A DNA stretch of 64,000 nt from Peribacillus frigoritolerans (GTDB taxonomy: Bacteria; Bacillota; Bacilli; Bacillales; Bacillaceae), in contig NZ_SMZY01000006.1 of NCBI RefSeq assembly GCF_004358755.1, positions 95,966-159,965 on the forward strand, written 5' to 3'. Shown here in pieces: positions 6,814-14,043 of the stretch (positions are counted from its first letter, which is position 1; each line of letters starts with the position of its first letter). The notes beneath the pieces are model-generated. The model searched no databases and was not told the DNA's origin. It saw only the letters and a program-made list of their open reading frames with translations. The position numbers and the translations under genes were made by a program.

Positions 6814-7014
6814 ATGGGATTAGAAATGAAAACTGTATGTGAGAAATGCGAAGGGGAATTAAAAGGAAATGCATATATATGTGTAAATGAATGTACTTTT
6901 TGCGAGGACTGCACCATTGAAATGCTAAAGGTTTGTCCTAATTGTTCAGGAGAACTTGTTAGGAGACCTGAGAAAGCTGGTTATTGCCCTATCAGTGCAC
7001 CAGTTAGTATGTAA
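6814..7014 (+). CDS. DUF1272 zinc-ribbon protein
   Basis: This encodes 66 residues with GGAGG 9 bases before the ATG. It contains CEKCEGEL, YICVNECTFCEDC and VCPNCSGELVRRP, a Cys-rich array typical of DUF1272 proteins that should bind two zinc ions. The family usually ends after ELVRRP; here a short tail KAGYCPISAPVSM follows. The function of the family is unknown. It is divergent from, and probably controlled by, the Lrp-type gene, and is followed by its own terminator. Confidence 0.88.
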   Translation: MGLEMKTVCEKCEGELKGNAYICVNECTFCEDCTIEMLKVCPNCSGELVRRPEKAGYCPISAPVSM

Positions 7015-7022
7015 CACTCTTT

Positions 7023-7046
7023 AGCAGCCATTAAGGTTGCTTTTTA
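7023..7046 (+). terminator. rho-independent terminator
   Basis: AGCAGCC (7023-7029) pairs, with one G-T pair, to GGTTGCT (7035-7041) and is followed by T residues, 8 bases after the DUF1272 gene. Confidence 0.85.
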
Positions 7047-7115
7047 GCTTTAGGATTTTAGAATTCCAAAGGGAATATAGCAGATTAAATAAAAGGACAT
7101 GATGAAATATACGAC

Positions 7116-7151
7116 AAAATATACAATAACATATATGTTATTGTATATTTT
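7116..7151. repeat. long AT-rich palindrome B (perfect 36 bp)
   Basis: The 36 bases are exactly self-complementary with no spacer; the left half is AAAATATACAATAACATA. It lies downstream of DUF1272 and of the YolD-like gene at 7287 (converging transcription). It shares the ATA-CAA-ACATATATGTT core with the palindrome at 9765-9799. Confidence 0.9.
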
Positions 7152-7286
7152 GTATTTAACATTATTTAATGCTACTATCTTTTTAGAATAATTAAAGTTT
7201 TCATAAAACCCTAATTTGGTGCAAAGCCTTTATACTGAATGAGTCTAATCATTTTCACCTGAATTGAAAGATAAAGATATTCATAG

Positions 7287-7529
7287 TTAGTCATGATTAT
7301 CCAATACATACAGAATAACAATCTCATTGAGCTGAATACGGACAATGTCATCAAATTGGTTAATGATTCTAACCTCGTCCGTTTCTTCATTCCAGTAATG
7401 GATGAATCCGATGAAATGGAGAACCTGACCGTTTTGCAAATAAATAATGGACGTTTCATGATGAAACTCCATCGCTAGAACGACAGTTTGCTGAATGCTC
7501 CTTGCTTTTTCGTTTGGCATTGTATTCAT
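7287..7529 (-). CDS. YolD-like protein
   Basis: This encodes 80 residues from the ATG at 7529, which has AAAGGCGG about 7 bases upstream; an ATG at 7553 would add 8 residues. The C-terminal beta-rich part (SIIYLQNGQVLHFIGFIHYW, then FDDIVRIQLNEIVIL) resembles the YolD family, small proteins often coded beside Y-family polymerases on Bacillus plasmids and phages. No polymerase gene is present next to it here. A second, better YolD member lies at 9309. Confidence 0.6.
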   Translation of the reverse strand: MNTMPNEKARSIQQTVVLAMEFHHETSIIYLQNGQVLHFIGFIHYWNEETDEVRIINQFDDIVRIQLNEIVILYVLDNHD

Positions 7530-7683
7530 ACCATTACCGCCTTTACCGTTCATTTATTATTCAGTATACGAATGTTTGTTCCCTTTTTCGATGATCATTT
7601 TATGCATTAAAGAATCCATTTATTCATGAGAACTATTCCTTTGAATGTAAAAGACAGGCTCGTATGCCTGTATCCCCAAAAAG

Positions 7684-7742
7684 AAAAAACGTACGTTTTT
7701 TAACCATGCGTGGAGGTGGCACCAGCGATTATGCTGGCGCCA
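7684..7742. other. palindrome plus hairpin downstream of the ArdC-like gene
   Basis: A perfect 18-base palindrome AAAAAACGTACGTTTTTT (7684-7701) is followed by a GC-rich stem-loop (GGCACCAGC 7717-7725 against GCTGGCGCC 7733-7741). The second hairpin lies 20 bases past the ArdC-like stop on the minus strand, so together they can terminate it. GC content rises from here on, so this may mark a junction of plasmid backbone with AT-rich cargo. Confidence 0.65.
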
Positions 7743-7761
7743 TTTATTAATTCTTTCATCC

Positions 7762-8599
7762 TTATACTGAATCCTTCCAAGTTTCTCCCAGAATATAATC
7801 TGAGGCTTTCTGAGCCTGTGAAGCAGCCTGCAGAACTAAACGATTTTCTTTCTTTAGAACTCTCACCCAAGAATCAATATAGCTCGCACTGTTATCTATC
7901 GTACTGTTGTCAATCCCTGCTATCCCGCACAGCATGGCCGCGCCCATTTCTGCCACTAATTCTTCTTTTGAATAGACCTCATCTCCAAACGCAACGCCTT
8001 TTGTCGTGATGCCAGTACGGGCCAGACGGCTAGTGTGTCCGGTGCTGTGGATCATTTCATGAAACAAGGTGCAGTAGTATTCTTCTGAGACCTTAAAATC
8101 GCTGATAGGAGGACAGTTAATCCGGTCCAATGTTGGATAGTAAACAGCTTGCCCGGACTGAAATGTATAATCGGGTGAATAGACATACCCTTTAAAGATT
8201 TCTTCTGCTTTTTCAATGGGGTCATGATTAAATGTTTCATAAGTGTTTTTGCTTTTTAAGCCGGTACATTGTTTATTAATCTCCCAGACCCTGTAATAGA
8301 AGGGTTTGGCATATTTCTTTTTCTCTTTTGACTCTTCGTCCTCTTTCTCCTTCCAAAGCCAATACACAATAATATGCGAATGCTTCATTTCCTCTCTTTT
8401 TATTCGTCCGCCAGCTTCTAATATCTGCTTCTTTGAAGCATATTCGCCCGGTTCAACAAGAAATGTATTAATGCCCCGGTAAGGTTGTTTTCCAGTTAAC
8501 TGCGCTGGCATTTGACCACGGCTTCCGCCATGGCACCACCCCACTTTCAAGTTTTTCAATAATCTTCTCTGTAATGATTTCATATACGCTTTTTGCCAT
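7762..8599 (-). pseudogene. ArdC-like antirestriction protein, frameshifted
   Basis: ArdC proteins combine an N-terminal ssDNA-binding domain with a zincin metalloprotease domain and protect incoming conjugative DNA from restriction. The gene starts at an ATG (8599) with GGAGGAAAC upstream and reads MAKSVYEIITEKIIEKL, then VVPWRKPW and AVNWK. It then stops out of frame. A different frame takes over at about 8480-8495 with QPYRGINTFLVEPGEYASKK and runs to 7762. The zincin motif HEMIHSTGH and the distal Glu (ELVAEMGAAMLCG) are intact. One base inserted (or two lost) in an A-rich stretch explains the break. This is a mutation, an assembly indel or, less likely, recoding. Confidence 0.8.
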
Positions 8600-8892
8600 T
8601 TTGTTTCCTCCTTTAATTTCCCTTTGGAATCAGAAGCGCTGATGTTCCCCAAAGGGGATGATTTTTCCCCTTTTGCAAGGAGAACGAAAAGCACGCATAG
8701 GCAAGTGGTCAAGGGCGGTTTGAGCACAAAAGTTTTTTATGCGGCAGGCGCCTTTAAAAAAGTTTTGTGCCCCTTGACAGGTTGGCTCGCCGCCTTCGTC
8801 TTCAGCCGGAAAGGTTCGGGTTCCTGCCGGATGGAGATGTAGCCGGCTTGCGCTGTTTTACGATTCGGATTCAAAAGGGAAAAGCACAATAA

Positions 8893-8915
8893 AAAGCAGC
8901 CGAAATGGCTGCTTT
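8893..8915 (-). terminator. rho-independent terminator, minus strand
   Basis: AAAGCAGCC (8893-8901) pairs with GGCTGCTTT (8907-8915). On the minus strand it is followed by TTATTG after a T run, so it would end a short transcript starting upstream in 8930-9280, before the ArdC-like gene. Confidence 0.75.
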
Positions 8916-9077
8916 CCTTTTGATCTCTTATTCTTTTATCTGTATTTCTTTACTCTGTATTTTTTCCGGCTCGTTCGGTATGGCGGCTTGCCGCAAATGG
9001 AACAGGAACTTACGGAATGTAGGCAAAGCCCTTACAGACCGTTGCTATCGGTTCATTTAATGCCGAAGCGACACGTA

Positions 9078-9118
9078 CAGACTGACAGAAAGGCGCTCTC
9101 TCCTTTCTGATCAGTCTG
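9078..9118. repeat. long hairpin in the ArdC leader
   Basis: CAGACTGACAGAAAGG (9078-9093) pairs with CCTTTCTGATCAGTCTG (9102-9118), 16 base pairs with one bulged base and an 8-base loop. No T run follows on either strand, so a terminator is unlikely. Confidence 0.85.
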
Positions 9119-9308
9119 TCGTGCAGCCGCTTAAATCGTATAAATATTTTAATTGAAAATCCATTCCTAATTTCTAAAGAAATATACAGTCTTAAGACTG
9201 CCTTGGTATATGGAAAAGATCAATTAATTAGAGAATCCATAAATTACACCTTGATAAAAAAGAACATATGTTTGTATAATAGGTTAATTGAAAGGTGGCG
9301 ATGATCCA

Positions 9309-9638
9309 ATGCTTAGAGACCGGGGAAACATAAAGTGGCAAGGTTTCTTTATGACGGAACATGTAAAGCTGCTGTGGGATATGGAAGAAGAATATCTTAA
9401 AACAGCTAGACCACTGTTAGATGAGGGACAAATAGAAGACTTGGAACGCCTTCTTGCAGAGAGCCTGCAAGAAAAAGTATTACTCAAAATCACCATATGG
9501 AAAAAAGGATACAATACGACAAGAATTGGAACAGTAACAAAGATTGATCGCTACGCAAAAAAAGTGATTATACAAGATGAATGGGATGCAGAGATAAGAC
9601 TGAACTTTTATGACATTGTGGATGTGAAAGTGAAATGA
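9309..9638 (+). CDS. YolD-like protein
   Basis: This encodes 109 residues. The ATG at 9309 has AAAGGTGG about 10 bases upstream; the TTG at 9288 would overlap that site. It starts LRDRGNIKWQGFFMTEHVKL, matching the YolD signature (DRG..KWQGF..PEH), and ends with the conserved beta-rich tail (TVTKIDRYAKKVIIQ, LNFYDIVDVKV). YolD proteins accompany error-prone polymerases of the UvrX/YqjW type in Bacillus mobile elements. No such polymerase is present nearby. Regulation is unknown. Confidence 0.85.
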   Translation: MLRDRGNIKWQGFFMTEHVKLLWDMEEEYLKTARPLLDEGQIEDLERLLAESLQEKVLLKITIWKKGYNTTRIGTVTKIDRYAKKVIIQDEWDAEIRLNFYDIVDVKVK

Positions 9639-9764
9639 GATTATGAAACTAGTTGCTTAAAAACAGCTGTAAAAGGTAAAACAATAAAAAACTGGATAAC
9701 CAGGTTGGACTATCAGCACCTATTTAGTTATAGAACGTACAGTATATATTTTTAAACATCAACA

Positions 9765-9799
9765 ATACAACATATATAATAATATATATGTTGTTGTAT
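9765..9799. repeat. long AT-rich palindrome C
   Basis: ATACAACATATATA (9765-9778) faces TATATATGTTGTTGTAT (9783-9799), a 14-base inverted repeat with a three-base insertion in the right arm. It is related to palindromes A (6119) and B (7116). Confidence 0.8.
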
Positions 9800-9829
9800 A
9801 TTACAAAGTTAAAATCAATATAGTTAACA

Positions 9830-10135
9830 TTAATAACTTATAATATAAAATGATTTGCTTATACTTCTGATAGAAGAAAAGCCGGGGGCATCGCCAGTCT
9901 TCGCAAAAATCTCAATTCTTTCACCAATCTCATCACGCACACACTGGAAGAACTCCCATTTTTCTTCTCCCTCCATTGGGAGGTGTAACAGGTCAATTGT
10001 CAGCTGCATGTCCGCATAGTATAACAACCAAATCTGCATTATTTAAGATTTCAGGATTAACCACATCTGATGTTTGGTTTGAAAAATCAATACCTCTTTC
10101 TTGCTTTGCTTTAACAGCGTTACCTAGTTTAGTAA
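9830..10135 (-). pseudogene. arsC-like arsenate reductase fragment
   Basis: Thioredoxin-coupled ArsC belongs to the low-molecular-weight phosphatase fold. The minus strand shows [20 protein letters not shown], then [14 protein letters not shown], ending at a stop where the family has Cys (DKCP). In another frame follows EEKWEFFQCVRDEIGERIE. The N-terminal part with the P-loop (CxGNSCRSQ) is absent, and the middle is shortened. The catalytic partner Cys (LCG) remains. It is clearly dead. No other ars genes are in the window. Confidence 0.8.
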
Positions 10136-10237
10136 TTATTTTGTATTTATTCCTTGATTTTGGAAAACTTGCTCAAAATATTGTTTTGTTTTATGGTGGT
10201 ACACATTATCTGCTAATCCTTCAATTGTATATTTCAT
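10136..10237 (-). pseudogene. N-terminal fragment of an unknown protein
   Basis: A 33-residue frame starts MKYTIEGLADNVYHHKTKQY and then runs into the arsC fragment and stops. The beginning resembles, from memory, a larger Bacillus protein with the start KYTIEGLAD, but only this piece is left. It shows that arsC was joined to foreign sequence by deletion. It has no ribosome site. Confidence 0.4.
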
Positions 10238-10264
10238 TATTCAATAACTCTGGTACTAGTTTGA

Positions 10265-11578
10265 TCATATAGTACGTACAATTCCAGCTTTAATACCAGA
10301 AAGCGTACTCCCATATACCTTTCTCGTTACTATATCGTTTTCTAATGCTAGTTCATATTTGGAACTAAATTTCCCTGCTAAATATTTAAAATGTTGGTCT
10401 ACATGTGCTTCTAAATGTTCCTTATAAGCATTAAAAGTTTCATAAGAGCCTATATATCTAAAATAAGTTTCAAATAGAAGTGCATCATCAAAATACGTAT
10501 CAACAACAAAACAGTAGGTTGAATCATTAGGAAAAAAATATTTATTCATCTTTTTCAATAAATTAAATTGCTTTTCATTTAATTGAAACCAATCACTAGA
10601 CAAAAGTTTCCTTTTTTCTGGATTGTTTTTATCGTACCTGACTTCAATTGCTAATTTTGAAATATATTTTCCTGCAATTACGACCAAAACATCAGAAATT
10701 CGAAGTCCAACATGAGTAGCAGAATCTTCATTTTCTTTTATTGATGGAAAATTTAATTTCTTGAACGGTTCTAAGGGGATCCCTTCATCAAGAATAAGTT
10801 CTGCCGACTGCATATTAATTTTATTAATAAGGTCCATTTCTGTAATCCATAAGTCAAGGTCAAAAGATACCTTGTTCCAATCAAATGAAACTACAGCAAA
10901 AGGAGCTTCTTGAATTAAATGCTTGGTTTTTCTAATTGTTTGAATTATCTCCTTATAATTCTGTATTTGGACTTTCATTCTCTGGATATGCTTGTTCTTT
11001 TCAACGAATGCTATCATGTCTTTCTGAATTTCTGTAAGAACTTCTCTATTCCCCTTATTCGAATCAAAAAAAGATTGAATCACAATATTACTAGCTTCAA
11101 TCTCCAAATATTTTACAAGAGAATATTTTAAAAGCTTTGCTGATGGTATGAACCTTTTTTCTTCTATTTTAAGAATCCAATCTGACAATCTATTGTCTGC
11201 AACTAGAGACATTTTATTAATTGAAAATAATAAATTATCAACGTCATTTTCAAGGAGTAGGTCAAACAAGGAATTATAAAAATCTACTTCAAGACCTTTT
11301 AGACTAGCTATACCATACTTGAAATTCTTGTCCAAAATATCTTTTCCTTTTAATTCCTTTTTATTGTCAAGAAAATTTCTAGAAGACATGTAATTTCTTT
11401 CTAACATTTCATATTTCTCTTCAATTTCATGAAGACATTCCTCTTTTATCTTGATTAAGTCAGCAACATAAACATACATGCTATCATTTCCTAACTTAAT
11501 TTTCTTCTCTCCATCATAGGGAGTCGTTATCCTAATTGTTTCTTGCGGACCTTTTTCATCAATATATAAGTAATCCAT
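10265..11578 (-). CDS. DUF3800-like protein
   Basis: This encodes 437 residues from an ATG at 11578. The N-terminus YLYIDEKGPQETIRI and the C-terminal block GLRISDVLVVIAGKYISKL recall the DUF3800 pattern (YxDESG at the start, xxADxxAG near the end), a family with an RNase H-like fold often found in mobile and defence regions. The first motif has Lys where the family usually has Ser. A long helical middle (about 150-240) is Lys/Glu-rich. No membrane segments. It is alone in its unit and AT-rich (low GC), consistent with horizontal acquisition. Assignment is tentative. Confidence 0.55.
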   Translation of the reverse strand: MDYLYIDEKGPQETIRITTPYDGEKKIKLGNDSMYVYVADLIKIKEECLHEIEEKYEMLERNYMSSRNFLDNKKELKGKDILDKNFKYGIASLKGLEVDFYNSLFDLLLENDVDNLLFSINKMSLVADNRLSDWILKIEEKRFIPSAKLLKYSLVKYLEIEASNIVIQSFFDSNKGNREVLTEIQKDMIAFVEKNKHIQRMKVQIQNYKEIIQTIRKTKHLIQEAPFAVVSFDWNKVSFDLDLWITEMDLINKINMQSAELILDEGIPLEPFKKLNFPSIKENEDSATHVGLRISDVLVVIAGKYISKLAIEVRYDKNNPEKRKLLSSDWFQLNEKQFNLLKKMNKYFFPNDSTYCFVVDTYFDDALLFETYFRYIGSYETFNAYKEHLEAHVDQHFKYLAGKFSSKYELALENDIVTRKVYGSTLSGIKAGIVRTI

Positions 11579-11760
11579 TTTTTCATCCTTTCACTTCTAG
11601 TTTGAAATATCTTCTACATCTATTGACTATATAAAATTATAGCAATTATATCTTGGGATTCTTATGTGATTTTTCAGCATTACCTACATTTATTACATAA
11701 AATTTCGTTTGCTCTCTTAGCTAATACTGCATCTAATTGTAATTGAATAAGTACGTTAAA

Positions 11761-11798
11761 GCGTTCTTCAACAATCTGGCCCGATTGTTGAAGAAAGC
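11761..11798. repeat. dispersed repeat, symmetrical form
   Basis: TTCTTCAACAATC (11764-11776) and its exact complement (11783-11795) flank the six bases tggccc. It consists of two CAACAATCGGG arms of the dispersed repeat, head to head. It lies 3' of the racemase-like pseudogene. Confidence 0.85.
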
Positions 11799-11810
11799 CA
11801 CATAAGTTCA

Positions 11811-12491
11811 TCATTGAATTTTCTTCTCTAATTCTAATTGATTAACAATAGAAGATACTAATGTATTCAATGGGTTAATAATAGTCTTAGATGTTTTATA
11901 TTCCACTTGCCGAGATGCATCAACCATAGATAATTGAGCAACGGAGATAACTTTCTTTTCATCTTTAATGATTTGGTTTAAGAACTTGGAAATTTCATGA
12001 TTGTATTCTTCTTTTTGTCCTTGCATTATCAATTCAAAAGTATTATTTATAACAATAACCTCTAAATCTAAAGGTTTTTGATGGTTATTAGCATAATGGT
12101 TAAGACGTTCCACTGTACCTTCCACAGTTGCAGGATTTGTAAAAAGAATTGTCTGAGGTTGCTGTAAATTGCAGATGAAATCAAAGAAAGGTTCATCAAT
12201 TTTAATAATTGGCACTGATATTGAGAGTTGGTCTTCTTGTAAAATTGCAATATAGTTTGTGCAAGTAATAAGGATAGCATCAACTTTACATTAAGCAATC
12301 CATTCTATTTGCTCTATAACTTTATTTTGAGCATCTGATTCTTGGAATTTTTCATCTGATGTAACTCGATACATTAATGCTGGGTCAACAAAATGTATTA
12401 AATCAATGTTAAATAGGGAAAGTTCATTTTCTATATATTCTATATTCGAATAATGTGCGTGTAAGCATCCTAATCTTTTTCTCAATTCCAT
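11811..12491 (-). pseudogene. Asp/Glu racemase-like protein, broken by one stop
   Basis: Racemases of this superfamily use two Cys to move the alpha proton of an amino acid or related acid. The frame from ATG 12491 reads MELRKRLGCLHAHYSNIEYI and continues to IEWIA, meets TAA at 12291-12293, then continues in the same frame with CKVDAILITCTNYIAIL and on to 11811. The catalytic-type Cys motif TCTNY lies after the stop. Total length would be about 226 residues, normal for the family. A single C-to-T change (CAA to TAA) would explain the stop. The downstream ORF could restart at an internal codon but would lack the first half of the fold. Confidence 0.75.
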
Positions 12492-12566
12492 TCCACCTCT
12501 AATATATTTCTGATTATTCTATCAGTATGCGAATCCGAAGGTCTATTAAATTGAGATGAGACCTTT

Positions 12567-12602
12567 CCTCTTATTCCATTAATGGCCCGATTGTTGAAGA
12601 TT
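12567..12602. repeat. dispersed repeat, hybrid form
   Basis: The minus strand reads TCTTCAACAATCGGGCCATT, then AATGGAATAAGAGG. It joins the CAACAATCGGG arm to an inverted CCATTAATGGAATAA arm. It shows that the two arm types seen elsewhere belong to one family. Confidence 0.75.
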
Positions 12603-12640
12603 ATTTATTCTGTCTTACTGGATATAACCAGCCTTCGTAT

Positions 12641-12691
12641 TAAAAATAGCCTAATAAAAGCTGAAGAGCACTTCAGCTTTTATTAGGCTAT
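12641..12691 (-). terminator. very strong terminator of the conjugation operon
   Basis: A perfect 21-base stem (12646-12666 against 12671-12691; left arm begins ATAGCCTAATAAAAGC) with a 4-base loop is followed on the minus strand by TTTTTA. It ends the operon that begins near 25.8 kb. The stop codon of the small gene at 12688 lies inside the stem. Confidence 0.9.
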
Positions 12692-12774
12692 GGTGTTGTA
12701 AAGAAGAGCACAATGAAAAATGATATAACAAACACACTAATTAAAATAAATTTTGAATCTCTAAATTTTTTCAC
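12688..12774 (-). CDS. 28-residue single-span membrane peptide
   Basis: A GTG start at 12774 has AAGGAG about 10 bases upstream. The product is MKKFRDSKFILISVFVISFF followed by IVLFFTTP, a short basic head and one membrane segment. It is the last unit of the conjugation operon, 66 bases after the CwlT-like gene, and its stop overlaps the terminator stem. It may be a small accessory membrane peptide of the transfer channel. No homologue is recognised. Confidence 0.5.
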   Translation of the reverse strand: MKKFRDSKFILISVFVISFFIVLFFTTP

Positions 12775-12840
12775 GTGATGTTTCTACTCCTTATTCATTA
12801 CTTATATCCAATTAAATTGAGATATTTACTATTAAATTGT

Positions 12841-14043
12841 TTATATCCTTTTCACACGACCATTAAAAACATCTTTCCAATATCCTTTTGTCATATCAGC
12901 AATTGCAACGCCTGTACTCGATTGAGCTCCAATAAACTTCCCGTTTCCAACGTAAATCCCTATATGCCCATCTTTTTTATACGTATCGAAGAAAACAACA
13001 TCCCCTGGCTTCATTTCACTTGCTGACACAGGTTTGCCTAGATGCTTCAAGGTTTCTGTGCTGGTCGATGTTAATGGACCTAAATCAACTCCGACTTCTT
13101 TAAACGCCCAATGAACAAAACTTGAACAGTCGAAACGTCCTCTGGATATGTCACTTTGATTCCTTCCTCCGCCAAATACGTATTCAGAGTTTCCAATCCA
13201 TCTGTTGCCCACGTCAACCACTTCAATGCCTGTATTTCCGCCACTCTCACCGCCCACCGTTACATAACCTTTCACATACTGATCGGCAAAACCGAGGACT
13301 TCTTCCACATACCAATCTGCGTGATTATAAGCGAATACTGCTCGTCTTAAATCACCTTCAGCTGCACCGTTTGCAGCAAGATAGTTAGCCGCAGAATATA
13401 TGGCATCCTCAATATCCCATGGATCTGCTTTTCCATCTCCATTTGCATCTACGCCATATCCTCCATACTTTTTAATCATGGTAGGATCAGTTAAGGTTTC
13501 ATTCGGAATATTGGCATTGCCCAACCGATTTCCTCCCGGATAGGACCACCCAATCCAAGTCAAAGGCATGAACTGCATATGCCCAGTTGCCCCAACTGGT
13601 GAAACCATTACTTCTAACGTTGAAAATCTCGTTTCTACCCTGTGATGGGCAGCAAGCAAATTCCAAGGCACCCCATACTTTTCTTCTGCAGCTTGATAGA
13701 TTGGCAGATATTGAGCCGGAATTTCATTTGCTCCGAGCTCTGAGATTTCCCCTCCGTAATAACCCATACCTGGCTGCTTTTCTTCTTCTCCACCGGTTGA
13801 AGACAGGATAACAAAAGCGATAATGATAAGTCCTCCAATGAGAACAATGGCGGCAGCTGCAATACCTAAGATGACAGGAAGACTAATGGTAGAACCAGTA
13901 GCTGAGGCTGCCTTTACAGTTGCTGCTTTCAAAGCTTTCTTTGCAATCTTTTTCGCCGCGCCTTTTCCGGCTGTACCTGCCGCATTCTTTAATGCAGAAC
14001 TTCCATCAGTCTCGTGAGCGTTGGAATCATTAATTTGGGACAT
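12841..14043 (-). CDS. CwlT-like bifunctional peptidoglycan hydrolase
   Basis: This encodes 400 residues. A Lys/Ala-rich cytoplasmic head is followed by a membrane segment (about 53-82). Then comes a lysozyme/SLT-like domain (about 105-270: AAEEKYGVPWNLLAAHH, catalytic Glu in RVETRF, GATGHMQFMPLTW). The C-terminal NlpC/P60 endopeptidase domain (about 280-400) has catalytic Cys in RFDCSSFVHWAF and His in KDGHIGIYVGNG. This is the architecture of CwlT of ICEBs1 and Orf14 of Tn916, which open the wall for the transfer channel. It overlaps its upstream neighbour by 14 bases. Confidence 0.93.
   Translation of the reverse strand: MSQINDSNAHETDGSSALKNAAGTAGKGAAKKIAKKALKAATVKAASATGSTISLPVILGIAAAAIVLIGGLIIIAFVILSSTGGEEEKQPGMGYYGGEISELGANEIPAQYLPIYQAAEEKYGVPWNLLAAHHRVETRFSTLEVMVSPVGATGHMQFMPLTWIGWSYPGGNRLGNANIPNETLTDPTMIKKYGGYGVDANGDGKADPWDIEDAIYSAANYLAANGAAEGDLRRAVFAYNHADWYVEEVLGFADQYVKGYVTVGGESGGNTGIEVVDVGNRWIGNSEYVFGGGRNQSDISRGRFDCSSFVHWAFKEVGVDLGPLTSTSTETLKHLGKPVSASEMKPGDVVFFDTYKKDGHIGIYVGNGKFIGAQSSTGVAIADMTKGYWKDVFNGRVKRI

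Larger units (their letters stand above)
8600..9287 (-). other. structured non-coding leader upstream of the ArdC-like gene
   Basis: No convincing gene lies in these 690 bases, although GC is higher than in the flanks. Three strong hairpins were found: 8708-8778 (two stacked helices, GTCAAGGG/CCCTTGAC and GCACAAAA/TTTTGTGC, with an inner T6/A6 extension), 8893-8915, and 9078-9118 (16 pairs with one bulge). Short open frames here have neither ribosome sites nor recognisable proteins. The structure density suggests a functional RNA or single-stranded DNA signal in front of ArdC, for example a single-strand promoter or initiation site. This is inference. Confidence 0.5.

Noticed and set aside
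7211..7459. 82-residue minus-strand frame overlapping the YolD-like gene
   Set aside because: Basic, Ser-rich composition and overlap with the better supported YolD-like frame, which has the ribosome site.
8624..8842. 72-residue open frame on the plus strand in the ArdC leader
   Set aside because: It has no ribosome site, overlaps the long hairpins at 8708-8778 and the composition follows the structured leader; it is better explained as non-coding.
12491..12841. tRNA or attachment-site duplication at the edge of the conjugation module
   Set aside because: No tRNA-like cloverleaf, integrase gene or direct repeat pair flanking 7.7-31.3 kb could be found by eye, so integration into a chromosome is not supported from this window.
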